Positions 37,301-52,300 of a stretch of DNA of 64,000 nt are shown piece after piece (position 1 is the stretch's first letter; every line of letters begins with the position of its first letter). Under the pieces are notes generated by a model. That model had not been told where the DNA came from and did not search any database. It saw nothing but the letters and a program-made list of their open reading frames with translations. Position numbers and translations under genes: made by a program. The DNA comes from Phoebastria nigripes (taxonomy: Eukaryota > Chordata > Aves > Procellariiformes > Diomedeidae): assembly GCA_035582835.1 (NCBI GenBank), contig JAYKAV010001267.1:734804-798803 (forward strand), read 5' to 3'.

Positions 37301-40300
37301 GGCTTTTGGTCTGAATAAAATCTTTAACTGTTAGTATTGTCATTTCACGGCTTCCTATCTTTTTCAGCTCTAGAGGAAAAATCTGTTGTGCTGTGTTGTA
37401 GTCTTGGTAACACTGCTCTTAAACTCTAAATGAAACAGAANGATACTTAAGATGCTGATGATAAGTTAGCTATCTAATTAGCTACCTAATAATGTGAAGA
37501 AATTACATAAAACACTTGCGTACAATTGTATGAAACTTCATGCAATCTGTTTTCTTCTCTGTTTATTTTGCATATTTTTTTAATCCAAATGTAGTAAATG
37601 GACACTGAAACTGCAAGCAGATTATATGTGCTTTTAGTTTAAAATAAGTTTTAATTATCAACATCTTAAGTGCAGAAATTCTGTTTGGGTTTCTTGTAGG
37701 GCTTGGGCAGAATGCTTTGAGTTTGACTCTGGGGACAACTGTGGCTCCTTCAACTACTGCCAATGAAGGTCTTGGTGGCATTGATTTTAGTAGTTCTTCA
37801 GACAAAAAGAGTAAGTTTGGTTTAAAACTTTTTTTTTTAATTGAGAAAACTATCAGAGCACTACAGCAAAGACTATTTCATTGTGTTAGGAGTGTGGAAT
37901 TAAAGCTGACAACTTTAACTTTTCTTTTTTCCCTCCCCTCTTACAAGGCATTTCAGTTAATTTCATTCTTACATATTGTGCTTGTATAGAAGAACAAGAT
38001 TTTGGTTGCAAATGCAATGTAATGTAAATTTATTTATTTAAAATAAGTATAAGCCAATATCATACTTGAGAACCCAGATCTAAACCCTTTAGCCTTTTGG
38101 GAGTGAAGACTTGTAGGGCCGTTTGCTGAAAAGCCATGGCAGATTTCTGAACAGCTATGTCAAAGAGCCACTAGAGGGGGGAGCAGAGCTATGTTTAAGT
38201 AATGCGTTGCAAATAGGAAAAGTAGTCGTTTGAAACCAGCTTTCTCCAACTGTAACAATCTTAAACTTGGTTTCTTTTTTCGAAAGCCTGCACAATAAAA
38301 ATGTCCTATTTTTAGCTGTTCTTCAAAGCTGTATTTCTGGTGGTGCGTAGTTCTATCTGATACATTCTATCAGGATGTGAAAACCAGTTATAAAAACTTT
38401 ACCTCTGTGGTAGCTTTAAAGTACTTAAAGGGAATATTGAGCATTCACATATGGACACTTACTAATTTGTCTTGCTTTTATACTTCCAGAGTAAGCTTAA
38501 CTAAAGCTGATTCTAAAATGTGCTTTTTCTCTGGGGAATCAATACTGTTAATCTCTTGATTCTATTCAGGAGCTAAATTTTAAATTAGGTATACCAATAG
38601 CTAAAAGAGAAGGAAATGTAGAAACTCTATGAAACCACCTTTACAGAGTAACATAAGTTGTGGAGATATAGTTCTTCATACTTGTAGAAGAGATGGCATA
38701 TTGACTGTCCAAACTGGAGTCCTCTGCATGATGTTGATTGGTGGTTTTGGAGTTTATTACTGAAACTGGGAGTGATGAAAAAGCTCCGATTCCTAGGTTC
38801 TTATGGGATTTCGATTACTATAATAGGATATCACAACACTTCCATAATATACAAGTATCTTAAAATGAGGACCGGAGAACCACAGACTCAAAATCTACTT
38901 CAGTCTGACATCTCTCAGCATTGTTTTGCCCAGCTCTTAGGGTGGAAACTTGAATGAGTACCTGAATTCCCCATAAGTTGCATAGTGAAACTGGGTGAGT
39001 TGGACTATCGCTGTCAGGATGATAAGCAGAGATCCCTTAGTTAAGCAGTGGGAAATGTCAAAGGAGGCTGGTTTTTTGAGTTTTCTTTTTTAATTTATGT
39101 TTTAATTTAGGAGTGTTTCCCATAATGGATAGTGCTGGCTTAAGCAGCCCTGACAAATATCCCTACCTGTATGCTGCTACTCAGTTCAGTCAGTACAATT
39201 GTTTGTACTGCTATATGGGGAACTGTGTTAAGGTTTGAGGGTGGTGGTTTTATGATTTTGAGGTTTTTATTTCTTTTCCTTCCTGAAGAAGAGGAAGGAA
39301 GAGATGTGGCTACCAAAGAAAAGCACCCTAGGAATCCCAGGACAGATAGGGACTAGCACCTGTGTTCTCTCTGCTGGAATTGGTTATAAAAGCTTTTCCT
39401 TCTGAAGACTGACTGTCTAGTATTTCTTTAAAATACGACTGCAGGAAAAGAAGCTGTTCTTATACATATTTTTCCTCATGTATTACTAAAAAGAATGTAA
39501 AAAATGTAAAAACTGGAGCACTCACTTGCTCAGAAAGTAGCAAAATCTGATTTCAAATCTGTATCTTTTACTCTAAGTATTGTTCTGATGTACAGCAAAA
39601 AAAAAAAAAAGCAAAGTATACTTAGTTTTCTGCCTAATTTTTAGGTTATCAGCTGAGAAAGGAGTCCTAAATTCTGGGGTTTATCCTTTCTNNNNNNNNN
39701 NNNNNNNNNNNNNNNNNNNNNNNNNNNNNNNNNNNNNNNNNNNNNNTTTCCCCCCCTTCCACCCCCCTCATGCAAAAGGCATAGGGAATGGTTGTGAGAC
39801 TCCAGGCTCTCTAAGGTACTGGGTGATAGTCTGCAGACAATTTAAGTAGATGTTGCTTCTAAAAGTAGTAGCTTCTCCTGGCAGGAGCACTGGCTTGTGC
39901 AGCTTAAAATGTTTGTGGCACTAGCATTAGCTGCATAGCTACTTTCTGCCTTGGTGGCACTGAGAGGGAAGTGAGGATGTAAATTGCATCAAGATGAAGC
40001 CCACTTCTTCGGCTTTCTGAGTGAGTGTTCATCCTAGCAGATTCCTATGGTATTACTGCCCCTGGCCATGACTAGAAATAGTTGTGGCCTGTGTTATGCA
40101 TGATACTGTTTTCAGCTCCGTTCTATTACTCAGAGGTGTTTGGCATCTTGATCCACAGATGTGTAGTTCGGAGTGTGTAGGTGGTAGGTAAGCAGTGACA
40201 TCTTCAGTTCTGTAAAACCTCATTCATTACTGGACTTAGTGCAATAGCAGAATTCTCAGGGAAGTCCAGTGGGCAAACCTTCATTACCTTTGTATTTGAG

Positions 40301-43300
40301 AGGAGACTGCTATGGCTGAATTTAAACACTTGAATGTTTTGTGGGTGCAGGTCTAAGTGAGTTGTGGTTGCATAAGCAGGAACAGATTNCTTATGCAACT
40401 GCAGTTGTTTATGCATTTGTAGTGACTTGTATAGTGACACAAGATGTTTTGCATTACTCTGTGCCAAGAAATTAGCACCTCAACTGTTGAACCATTGTTC
40501 TTGAAAAGATATTTATCTGTGAAGGGGGAGTAAATTAAAATCTTCTTTCTTTTATGGCTAGACTAGTCTGTTCCTCTTATCGAGAGAAATCAAGCAGACT
40601 GTATTCATTAGTTCTTCCCTAAAATCTCATTAAGGTTGTTTTGTTTGTTCTTCAAAGCTTTATTTCTGACCTACAGTTTTTATTTTCTAGGTGACAAAAC
40701 AGGAACAAGACCAGAGTAAGTGTCAGATTTTCTTTGCATTCCATGTCTTATTAGAAAACAGCTAAACTAAATATGTTGGCTTTTCTACTACTTTGATCTT
40801 GAAAAAGGTATAAATGTAAATAACCAGCTTTTGCAATATGGCCAATTTAGTAATGGTGGTTCATCATTTTAAACACTGCAATTTTCCCATCAAATGCAAT
40901 ACCTACAGCTTATCTGGCATCTGCTATGCACTGATCATGTGGTCTGAAAAATGGTTTCTGCAAATGTGTGTAGTGCTTACACCACAGGCTTGGACCCTGG
41001 CATAGTATCTGTGTGCATTAATCCAAATCATTCCTAGTTGCAGCATACATGCAATGGGTGCAAAACTGTGTAATCAGTCACTTGAATGTTTTCATGATAT
41101 TTAGTAGTCATGCAAAAGTGTTTGGCAGTATTAAAGCACCATCTAAACATGCATTGTCTCTTGTAGAGATAGCAAAGCACTAAAGGACGAAAATCTACCT
41201 CCAGTAATCTGTCAAGATGTAGAAAATCTACAGTAAGTAGTGTGGGTTTTTTTTTATTTATGATAGTTTATTAGCTAAAGTATTGTATGCTGTCGATGCT
41301 CTGTGACAAAAACATCCTACTACAGGCTGCATGCAGGGTAGCTTACTAGCCCAAGGCTTTTCGGCAGGTTAACCTTGGGAACAGAGTAGATGGATAGTGC
41401 TAGTAGCTGAAGTCTTAGGCTATGTTTTTTTTCAGCCTCGCTTTTCCATGTATTTACGCAAATGGGCATGCCCAACAAATATGCCTTTAGAATCTGATCC
41501 ATCTCTCCCTGGGAGTATTAAGCCTGTTGCACATNCATAGTAAGTATTGAACCTTATGTCCATATTGCACGTGCATTGTGAATCTCATGGAATAGAGAGA
41601 ACTGCAAAAGGCAGGAAGGAGGCAGGCTGTAGACTAGTCAGAGGCTGTATGTCACTGTATTTGTGAGTTGAAAGTAGTAATCACTTTTACATAGATGCTA
41701 TATATTATTTTATATATATATAAAAAAATTGATACATATCTTAGTTTGTCAGGGTTCAGCATAACATGTTTAAACACTTCTTATTGAAGTTTTAGAGGGT
41801 TTTTTGGTGGTTTTTTTACAGTATTAATATGCTAGGAGTTAAGATAATACTATGCTATACAGTAATTTTACTGTTCAGTACTTGATTTTGGAAAAATTAG
41901 TTTAATAGCTATTTAAATAATGTGACCGAGAAGAAAACACTTGTGTATTTCAGGTTCAATATCTTACATTTCTTTCCTCCCCACCCCTTTCTTTTTCCCT
42001 TCCCCAGGAAATTTGTGAAAGAACAAAAACAAGTTCAGGAAGAAATTAGTAGAATGTCCTCTAAAGCAATGCTTAAAGTACAAGAAGACATTAAAGCTCT
42101 GAAACAACTTCTGTCTGTAGTTGCCAGTGGATTACAGAGAAACACTCTTAATATTGACAAGCTGAAAGTGGAAACTGCACAGGTATAATTGAATATAAAT
42201 TTTGTTATGTAGAGTTTGTATGTTGATTATTTCATATAGGATAACTAGCCTTATCAGTCAAGTTAACACGTGTGTCCAAACTAAAACAGTTGTAAAAGTG
42301 AAAAATTGAATCCCTTCTGATCTATTTGAAGTTACTGGGGGAGACTGAAATCTGTGATGTCACTATTTTCAGATAAGTACAACAGCAATAAAATTACTTT
42401 TATTCAGGAAAGCTCTCCTACATAGCAAAGGCAACAGAAGGGAATGTGTGCCCACTTTAGTTCAGTTTCAGTTACGTATTCAGCTACTAGTGAAGACATA
42501 TTTGTAACAACATGCTGGACTCTGGAGCAGCAGAAATGCAAGTATGTTTTCTTCTGATGACTTTTAAAAAACCAAACAAAAACCACCCCATAACATTTCA
42601 GGGACCAAAATATCTTAACTAGCACTAGTATTCATTTAATGAACTTGAGTCACAACTCTGTCCACCAGTCTGCATCTTAACTGTGCAACCAGTTTGAGCT
42701 CAAGTTCTGAGGCAAGTGCTTTTCAAGTTAAGTTCTGTACTTTTTATTTCATCTGGCATGTCAGGGCTGCTTGCTATATAAATAAGTGTATTTTATTCTA
42801 AAGTAAAAATGTTGATTTTTTTTCTATATCTTATGATACTAAAAGGAAATACTTTATAGTTGTGCCTTGCCAACAGTTTTCTGTGAAAACAAAAACTTTG
42901 TTATTGATATTCTCATATCTCTGTAAATGATGCAGTTGAGAATAATTGCAGAACCAGGCACTGAGAAATTCTTAATGGTAGAGTTATTAGAAAGTATTAA
43001 TCAGAAGTGTATGCTGTAATTATCATGCATAAAAAGATCATTTCCATAGAAAGAGGGGCATTTTTTTGAACTAGTTAATCTTTTTTTTTAGAAGGCGAAA
43101 TAATCCTTTTTCTTCTATTTCTTCTCTTTTAGGTGTGTTACTTCATTGCACTTGACTGTTGCTTTTTTTCCCCTAGTCCGCAATAACTGTAACAGGATTT
43201 CTGAAGTACAATAGAAATTAGACCTTATCTCTGGCAGTTTAGCGCAATATTTTATCAACTTCTGAGAGCTCAGTGTGCTTTCAGTATGTGCTGTTGTTTG

Positions 43301-46300
43301 TTCCTTCCCCAAACTTCTGTTGGTATTTGCAGTTCTCCAACTTTCTGGCAGTCTATTCTTTGAAGAATTTCTGGTCAGATTCTATCACGGTGTTAACTTA
43401 AATATATGAAGAAAATATTTTATGTGAATGAACAGTAGAGTTGTAGCTATTTTTCTTTTTGAACACTTCATACAGAACCTTATCTTTTATTAATTTTCCC
43501 TGTTTATTTAGGAGCTAAAGAATGCAGAAATAGCATTACGAACACAGAAAACTCCTCCTGGTCTCCAGCATGAAAATACAGCCCCAGCAGAGTGAGTTAC
43601 TGTTATTCATAAAAAATAGTCAGTAATATAACTTGGAGAAGAGAAGACTCTGGGGAGACCTTATTGCAGCCTTTCAAGACTTAGAAGGGGCTTATAAGAA
43701 AGATGGGGACAGACTTTTTAGTAGGGCCTGTAGCAACAGTACAAGGGATAATGGTTTTAAACTGAAAGAGGGTAGATTTAGACTAGATACAAGGAAGAAA
43801 TTTTTTACGATGGGGGTAGTGAAACACTGGAACAAGTTGCTCAGAGAGGTAGATGCCCCATACCTAGAAACATTCAAGGTCAGGTTGGACAGGGCTCTGA
43901 GCAACCTGATCTAGTTGAAGATCTGCTCATTGCAGAGGGGGTGGACTAGATGGTCTTTGAATGTCCCTTCCAACCCAAATCATTTTATGATTCTATGAAC
44001 TTCATAATATGAATTTTTTTCTGCTTCTTGTAACTTTTGTACTGAATGCTTCACAGAATCAGTGTTTTAATTCTACACTTAATTTATCTATCTCACAGAC
44101 ATGAGAAATACAGTCTTTACTCTCTTTCCACTAGTAGAGGGACATCAAGAATGTCATAGAACATAACTGTTGCAATTAATTAAATGAAAATTGGCAGCTA
44201 ATATAGATCAGATTGAAAAAAAAATAGTAGCAAACTAGTGAAGTTTAATCATACGATTTCATTGTTATACTCATCTAGCTACTTCAGAATCTTGGTCGAG
44301 CAGTTTGAAGTACAGCTGCAGCAATACAGGCAACAAATAGAAGAACTGGAAAATCATCTTGCTACTCAAGCAAATAATTCACACATAACTCCACAAGGTA
44401 AATGTTTCAATTTTAATGTTTCATACATAAAAATTAAGAAATCTTATACCTATAAGAAAAACTTAGTAATTAATCTCCTCTTTTGTTATTGTTGGCTTTT
44501 CTTATTTAATGTACAGAAATAAGTGTTCAGATAGATTCTGCACTTGTTCAATGTGAAGATTTTGAATTAAAGGTTAAATTCATAAAGGTTCTTGAGCTTT
44601 TTAAGATGGATCCAGTTCCTGAGGTGCAGTTTGTAAGCCAGCTTTGTTTTGACATCCACCATATCGATCTCCCTCCATTCAGCATCTAGCTGTTATAAGG
44701 CTGATGTCTGGCACCTTCTGTCTTGCACTGGGCTGTCTGACCAGGCAAATGTGGGTGTCTGCTCTGCCAGCTCCAGATCAAAAGGGGAACTTTTCCTTAG
44801 TTTGGAGCCTGTTGGTATTGCCTTCAGCTCTGACCGAAAATTTAGTCTCGTTTGCTGCCACATCATTCAATCTTCGGAGNATCTCTCTGGTCAGAGAATA
44901 CTGACCTCTGGATAGTAGTCTTCTGGTTGGTTACCATTCCTGTGATCATAGACATCTTTATCTTGTGGGCCGTTTTAGGTACAGGTCATGCAATAAGCAG
45001 TGATTTCAAGTGCATATCTTTGTGCCAAATGATACTTGAACATCTTGCCATCACAGGATGATACCTAGACTCTGGACCTTATATGTCAAAAACAAGAGAA
45101 CTGTCTAGACCTAGCTTCCAGAATGGAAGATCTGCTGAACCCTGAGGGTCCTCTGTCTTTCCATGTCATCTTCTTGTCCGTCCAGAGTATGAGAGGGATG
45201 CCTTCACAGATTTTCCTCAGGTTTTTCAGCAGTTTCTGCTATAATCTAAAGGTTCCTTGCTTCTGTGGGCAAGGCTCAATCCGTTGTGCCAGCACGCTCA
45301 GACTGTCAGCAAATGATCTAGTGATCTAGTCAACACTGTATTGCATATGTAGCCTTTACCATACAGGAAACAACGACCCTGAATGTCTTGAAAATTTTGA
45401 GATGTCTAGTATTCAGTATCAATAAACTGCCTCCAGACTCTTTGGAAACTTGTGGCCAGTCTTCCTAGATACCACTGCCTCCACAATACTGCAGGTTGGC
45501 ATGAGATTTATTTCCCTAGCTTTTCTTTTTCAGAAAGAAATGCAAATTATAATGGAGAAATTCCCCTATAGAGAGGCAGACCTTTTCAGTTCAAGAATCA
45601 TTGCTAGACCTATGCATCTTCAAGAACTTGATAGCTGCTATTTGCATTTCAGTTGGTTATATGCATCCTTCAGTGGAAATGCTGTAGCTGATCTTTTTGC
45701 AGTGAAAGGCCACTTCAGCACTTTTCTGTCCTCCATTTTGGTACATTGTTTCAGCGCTTCTTTCAGAAAAGCATTTTTTTGTCAGCAGATGCCTCATTTT
45801 GCCAAAACCTTTGAGATTTCCCCTTTAATCCTTAAGTTTTGCATTAGTTAGGTCAGTGCACTGAAAACACTTTCATATCTGTGTAGGAAGTAGGATATCC
45901 TAAATCTAAGACTTTATGTGGGCAAGAAGCTCCCTATTGTGTTTCTCTGTTTATGATATGCTTGTGGGTAGAGCTAGAGTAAGTTCCTGTGATGCTTGTT
46001 AATCGTGTCTTTAAAATGTAAGTAAAGCTTCCATTCTACTGCTCTCTCTTTGGCAAAATCAACTGAACACTTAACTGTGCTTTACGTCAGAAAGAGTGGA
46101 AAATATATACAAACGCAAGAAAATCTGATTTAACTATATTTATGTAAAAACCAATGAGGTAAAATGTTCCTGTGTAATTAAATAAAGGTAGGCTAAATAG
46201 TATTTTTTAGCTTTGCTAAATGATAGAATCATATGAAATGAATTACCAGGTATATAAAAATAAAGCTGAGAAAAGCGTACTTCTTCAAAATGAAATTTGA

Positions 46301-49300
46301 AGCCCTTTCAAAGTGTAGTCCTTGGGTGACTTGTGTCATCCATTGCTCTCAAATTCTGTATTTCTTATAGACATTAACTTGTTCTCATGCAATTGTTTTT
46401 GTGCTTTGCGCTGTATGGGTTTTGAGTGGGCTTCTTGCTGTGGTATAAACACTAAATCTTTTCTCCTGGTAGCAAGATTGTCACTTACCAATATTTTATA
46501 TGCCTCTTACAGATTTGTCTATGGCTATGCAGAAAATCTATCAAACATTTGTAGCTTTAGCTGCACAACTTCAATCAATACATGAAAATGTAAAGGTATG
46601 TTTTGATGTGTTCCTGTGTATTTAGTGAAAGAACTACAAAGAGTCACTTTTTGAAAATACATCTTCAGGTATTCTTTTTTTTTTCTGTTAATTTAACTGC
46701 TTTCAAAAATTTTTGAAGTGTCCTGGAGAAGTGCTTTGATTTAAAAAAGTAACTTTTGTTCAGCTGAAGTCTAATTTGTATTACTTATTTATAGTGATGG
46801 TAGCAACTGACCACAGTCATTTAGGTCACAAAATGTTTTTCATTTAACTCCTTTTCCTTTTTAATTGTTGATCAGTTTTTGAAATGTCTGTCTGTGAGCT
46901 CATGCTTGTATGTTTTGCTTTTTGCCCAATGACCTCTTGATCTCAAGCAAAGGTGATCTAAATCTGCTCTTACTCAAATAGGTAATAGGAAAAAAATAGG
47001 TATTCATATGTAAGATTTTTCAACATATCAAAGAATTTTGGTGAAAACTGTGTTCTGGTTTGCTTAATTTTTTTCAACCTGGTTTTCATGGAAAGTCATA
47101 TGTATAGAAAAAAAAAAAAAGACTTGTGAAAAAATGCTAATGTATCAAATGTCCTAGTTAGGCTTGTTTTTTCCATCGTGGACTCCAGCTTGAATTTTCC
47201 ATTTACAGTTCTGGACATATTGACAAAATGTCAATGTTCTACAATCCATATTTTTTCTTGAGATCATCAGAATCCTTCTTGGTTACGGAAAAAAACTTGG
47301 AGAAGAGTACAAGTGTTTGGGATTGTTTCTGCTAAGTGACTTCCTTAATGGGAATAGCTCTGGTAAATCTTCTGCTTGTTTCCTTCTCAAAGCTTCTTCT
47401 GTACAGTATTGCTAGTTCTCTAAACATCTGAAACTTTTTACTTTTCCTGAATAAAGTTCAGGAATACTGAGGATCTTGTACGAATGAGATTCCTTGCATT
47501 GCATTGCTTCTGTCAGCATGGATATTCACTGGTTTACAGCTACCTGCCATCAAGTATTTGTGCTCTCGGTTAACTCTGGCTTGGTACCAGATATAGAATA
47601 TATCCTCCATGATTTTGGCAGAATTACACAAAAAGGATCCCAAATGTGTTCTGGGCTCTTCACTTCTGAGATCTGAGTGTAGCCTCAACTCATTCAGTGG
47701 TCTTTGTGATGATACATTTTTGTCACTCTTCAATACGAAGAGTTGGATTAGTATGAAAGTATAAGCAATAGTATCTTCAGTACCTTGTCAGTGTGACTGA
47801 ATAGGAAAGCCTTGACTTTACTTTAAGTAGTATTCTGTTGCCTGAAACTAAGGGGTTGGTTTGAGGATTTTTCTTTCTTTTGGGCAATTTTTTGAGATTT
47901 AATCTAGTGGGTGGACATGAAGGCTGATATTTTGGAAGACACAATTATAACTAAAGCTTCAAAAATCAGAAAAAAGAATGTACTGCTTAAGTGGATCTGT
48001 CATTCTGATCATCTGTTTTAGTTTATCAGCTAGAAGATGCTAGGAGAGGAGAGCAGTTTTGAAACTGCTGTCTCTGCCTTATTTGATGGTTGTGATATGG
48101 TTTGTGAAGGCAGAGCTGTGACCACAATTCATTCCTTTGTCTGAAGTAGGCTTTCTGGTTTGCACATACACTTTGATTCAAAGGTCTGAAGTTGTAGAAA
48201 AACATGGCCTGAAACATCTTTGCACAGGTCTAGTTGCTAAATGTATTTATATCATATATGAACATAGAGATACTTTCTGTATCCAAGGTCAGTGAAGAGT
48301 AAAATATGCTTGGGCACAATTCAGGTAGGCAATGTCATTAATCTATGCAGAAGGATTTAGCCTTAAGAACTGCTTTACAATGTCTAATGGCATTTGTCAG
48401 CTCCTATGGCAGTCAGTATGGCATTGTATTAAATCTCATCAGTGTTCTACAAATGCCTTTTCTCTCCAAAGACAGCACTCCTGATGTGATAATGAGGTCA
48501 TTCTTTCTGTGTTTCCTGCTGTTGCTGATAGATTTAGGATTACAGCTGTTCAAATCCTGAGTCAGGATTTTTGGACTGTAAGCTCCTCGTCTCGGAAACA
48601 AGCATATCCTTATCCAGGAACACAGGACATAGTATGCCTTTCATAAAATGTAATTGAACCTACTGTTCTTTGGTTTTAATAAATCTACATTTAAAGATTC
48701 TCTGTTAAAAGGTGGAAATATTCTATTGGTTCTTTAACTGAAGCCACTTATTCTTTTTATGTTACCTAAGATATCCATAGTTCCCTCATCTGTGACAGTT
48801 AGAAATGGCTCATGATGAACAGGCCGAGCCAGGTGTTGCCACAGAAGGTGGGGTTTTGAGAGGGGAAGGGGCATAGGCAAGGGGAGGGAGGACACAACAC
48901 AACAGATTTGAGCTACTTGTTAGTCTAAAGCAGAATGATCTATTGCATTTGCACTGGATTACATCATTGATGAAATGCATCAGAAACAAGAGTGAATTCT
49001 AAAATTTTGGTAGCTTCCTTAGCCTTGTGCTAAGAAGGAGATGAAAGAGTAAAAGGAAGGAAAGAAATACAGGTGAAAGTGATAGGGGAGCAAAAGCAGA
49101 CTCCATGCAGAAAGGGTAGCACTAAAGAAAGGTGTGTTATTTTGTGTTATAAGGTAGTAATGTGACTGTATTTTGCCTCTTAGGTCAGCTAGTGCAGTGA
49201 TACAAATTGAATTGTGCTGATTTGTACCAACTTTGAAAGATTTTTATACCATTCAGTATGCTAGTCTNTTACGCTTGACTGCTTTGTGGAATTTAAGTAA

Positions 49301-52300
49301 GGAACCTGTTCTGGCTGTAGTTGATGCAAAACGGTTCTCTCCAGCTCCTAGCCTGACTAGATCCTTTCAGGTTGGGGGGGCCTTTTTTTATTTTTTTTTA
49401 AGGAAATGTTATTTATAACTCAGTGTTTCTTTCCTTAATAAGTTAAGGTTTTATGTCAAATACACTGAACTAAAATGGCTTCCCCCCACCCCCTTCAGAT
49501 GCTCAAAGACCAATACCTTGGCTACAGGAAAACCTTTCTGGGAGATGCCATGGATGTGTTTGAGGCAAGACGAACAGAAGCTAAGAAGTGGCAGAGCGCG
49601 CCACGTGTTACCACTGGACCGACCCCTTTCAGCAACATACCAAATGCAGCAGCCGTTGCGATGGCTGCAACACTTACTCAGCAGCAACAGCCTGCTACAG
49701 GTCTGAGTGCATTCAAGTTATAGATTATTAGAGTTACGACAATAGTAAATTTGTGTAAAATTTTCTATGAAGTCTTCCTTTGTGTTAGACTAAAAATCTA
49801 AACGTTGTGATTAGCGAAGTTACTGATACATAGCCAATAGAAAAATGCAGGGTAGACTTAGCAATAATTATACAACAGATACTTAATCTTGTGAATTTAC
49901 TTGTATTAGTGATATTTACTGTATTGTTCGAACTTACCCCTTGGAATGTGAGTCTTCACTCTTAAGTAACATCTCTGAATACACATAGTATAGCCTCTTT
50001 CCAGAATTGTATGGTTATAGTAAATTATTTCAAATTGGTGAGGAGAGAATATCTAAATGCATATTAGCTTTTTCTTATGTAAAATTAATAATGCATTTTT
50101 ATATAGCACTTTGGAACTGTAAAATGAAAAATGCTGTAGAACAGGAAGGATAGTGGAGCAAACATCTGTAGAATAGGAAGACGGATGCCTGGCTTATTAT
50201 TTTACAGCCAACTCCTTTGTCAGGGTGATGTTGGAGCAGTTTTTGCTGGCCATTCTGCTGTGGCAAATAAATATTAGAGAAAGTAGAGTGGATCAGTGAT
50301 TCTGTGTGTGCATGTGTGTAAGAAGACCAAAACAGAGGAAATGCATGACCCACTGCTAATGAAGAATGGATACATATGGCAAAGGAAATAACTTAAGGCA
50401 CCTTAGTTCACATTGTTATACTAACCAACACTTCTCAGAGAGGGATTCCTGAATGTAGAGAATAGAATTAATATTCAATCATTTAACAGAAATAAGATAA
50501 ATTCCATTTAATTTTACTTGAACATGGATATGCGTCTGTGTCAGCAAATTATGAAAAGCATAGGTAACTTCATTCTACCATTTATTTTCTAAAATGTTGT
50601 TTATTGTAGGTGTACTGAAAGTCATATTAGCACCTTTTCCTTCTCTTGTCTTATAACAACAGTCATATTTTGAATGGTTTTAATTAAAGACCTATGCAGC
50701 AACCACCCTAAGTTTGACAAATTATTAGACTGTCCTTGCTTTCTCCATAAAAGGAAAATACAATGTGCTTCCAGCCCTGGCCCTTATAAACAGCAAGGAC
50801 ATGGGTTTAAAAGACAGATATGCCGAAATATTTTGAACACAACAAAAAATGAAGTCTTTATGAAATATTTCTCTTCTAAATTTCCATCATAGACTACAGT
50901 CTTCCTGTTGCTGCTGTGTTAATCCATGGAAATTTTGTTGAAGTGACATCTGCAAAAGAGTCTGGTTTTAAACAGAAAACATGAGACAATGTAATGTCAC
51001 GCTTCAGGGTTTTTAATACAGGTAGAAGTGTGGCTTGTGCAGCCTAATGTTGCCAAAGTAGTTCCCTCCCTTCATCTTTCTCCTTGTCTCATGTTTTTTT
51101 AAAATACTCTCCACAGTCATTACAGGATTAGTTGTGTATGAAAGTGATGTACTTGGGATGTCACATTTAAAGTTGTACCTGCATTTTCATGAATTGGGGT
51201 GAGGGATTTGAACTTCCTCTTCCTAGTCCAGATTCAAGAGAACTGCTAATAACTTCAGTAAATTGATGCCACTTATGGCATAACTTCATGAATATTCTCT
51301 TAGGAGTAGGATTCAAGAGGGGCAGGGCGGGGGGAGGCAGAATTGACCTGTACCAACACACCTGAGGTAAGATGACTTTACACCTTGAGGTATTTTGTAA
51401 CAAAGGAGCAAATGGGAGTGTGTGTGGGTTGGTTTTGAGGTTTGGTTTTTTTTTTTGGTTGGTTGGTTTGGCGGAGTATTTAAAAAGCCAAAAGTGTGCC
51501 AACTACAAGAGTGATGCAGATAGAACAAAACCATTAACTTATGTCAAACATGCCAACAAAAGTAGACAACAATTTTTGCTACTTATTCAGCTGGAATACT
51601 GTTAACCCCCTCCATGCAACTCACTTGAGGACCTGGAGAAATAGAGGTAGATTGATGTTTTGAGTGGCACTTGAAGAGTACTTAAAACTCTTGGAAAATA
51701 GGGTTAGATGGAACTTGAAGTCATCTCTTCTGTTCCTCTAACTCAAAAGCAGGATTAGTCAGGCCTGAACTATTTCAGAGATATCTTAAAGTCTTAAAAG
51801 CTTGCTAGAAAGGAAATTCACATCTTTCCTAAATTACTGATTTCAGTGCTTGACTTTTTCCCAACAACTTACTTGAAACTTCTTGGCTTCAGATTAAGGC
51901 TGCCACTTTTTGTCTTACTCTTAGTGGAAAAGGAGAAAAATCTATTCTTTCAGCTTTGCAGGAATCTTTAAAGACTGCTGCTTCTTCATTTCCTTTTCCT
52001 TGTTTGAGTTTTCAGATGGCCATTTGCTGCAGTAAAACTGCAAATGTTTGCATGTTTTAACTTTGTGTTACGTTACTATGAATTTGATAAACTTATCTGC
52101 TAGAAGTTAAAATCACACGTATTTCTTTGCAAGATCTAGATCCTGAAGAGTGGGATAGATGAGGGATGGTAGAAGGTTATGAGAGAAAAGACTATGAAAT
52201 GAGGTGTATATAAAGAGGGGGGAAGGGGGGGTCTGTGTAATACCTGACCTGCTGTTGCTGTTCTTGAAGATAAGAATAAAACAAGAAAATTAATCTGGGC

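Noticed and set aside
43692..43904. Minus-strand open frame antisense to the intron-10 CR1
   Set aside because: Shadow of the CR1 tail on the opposite strand.
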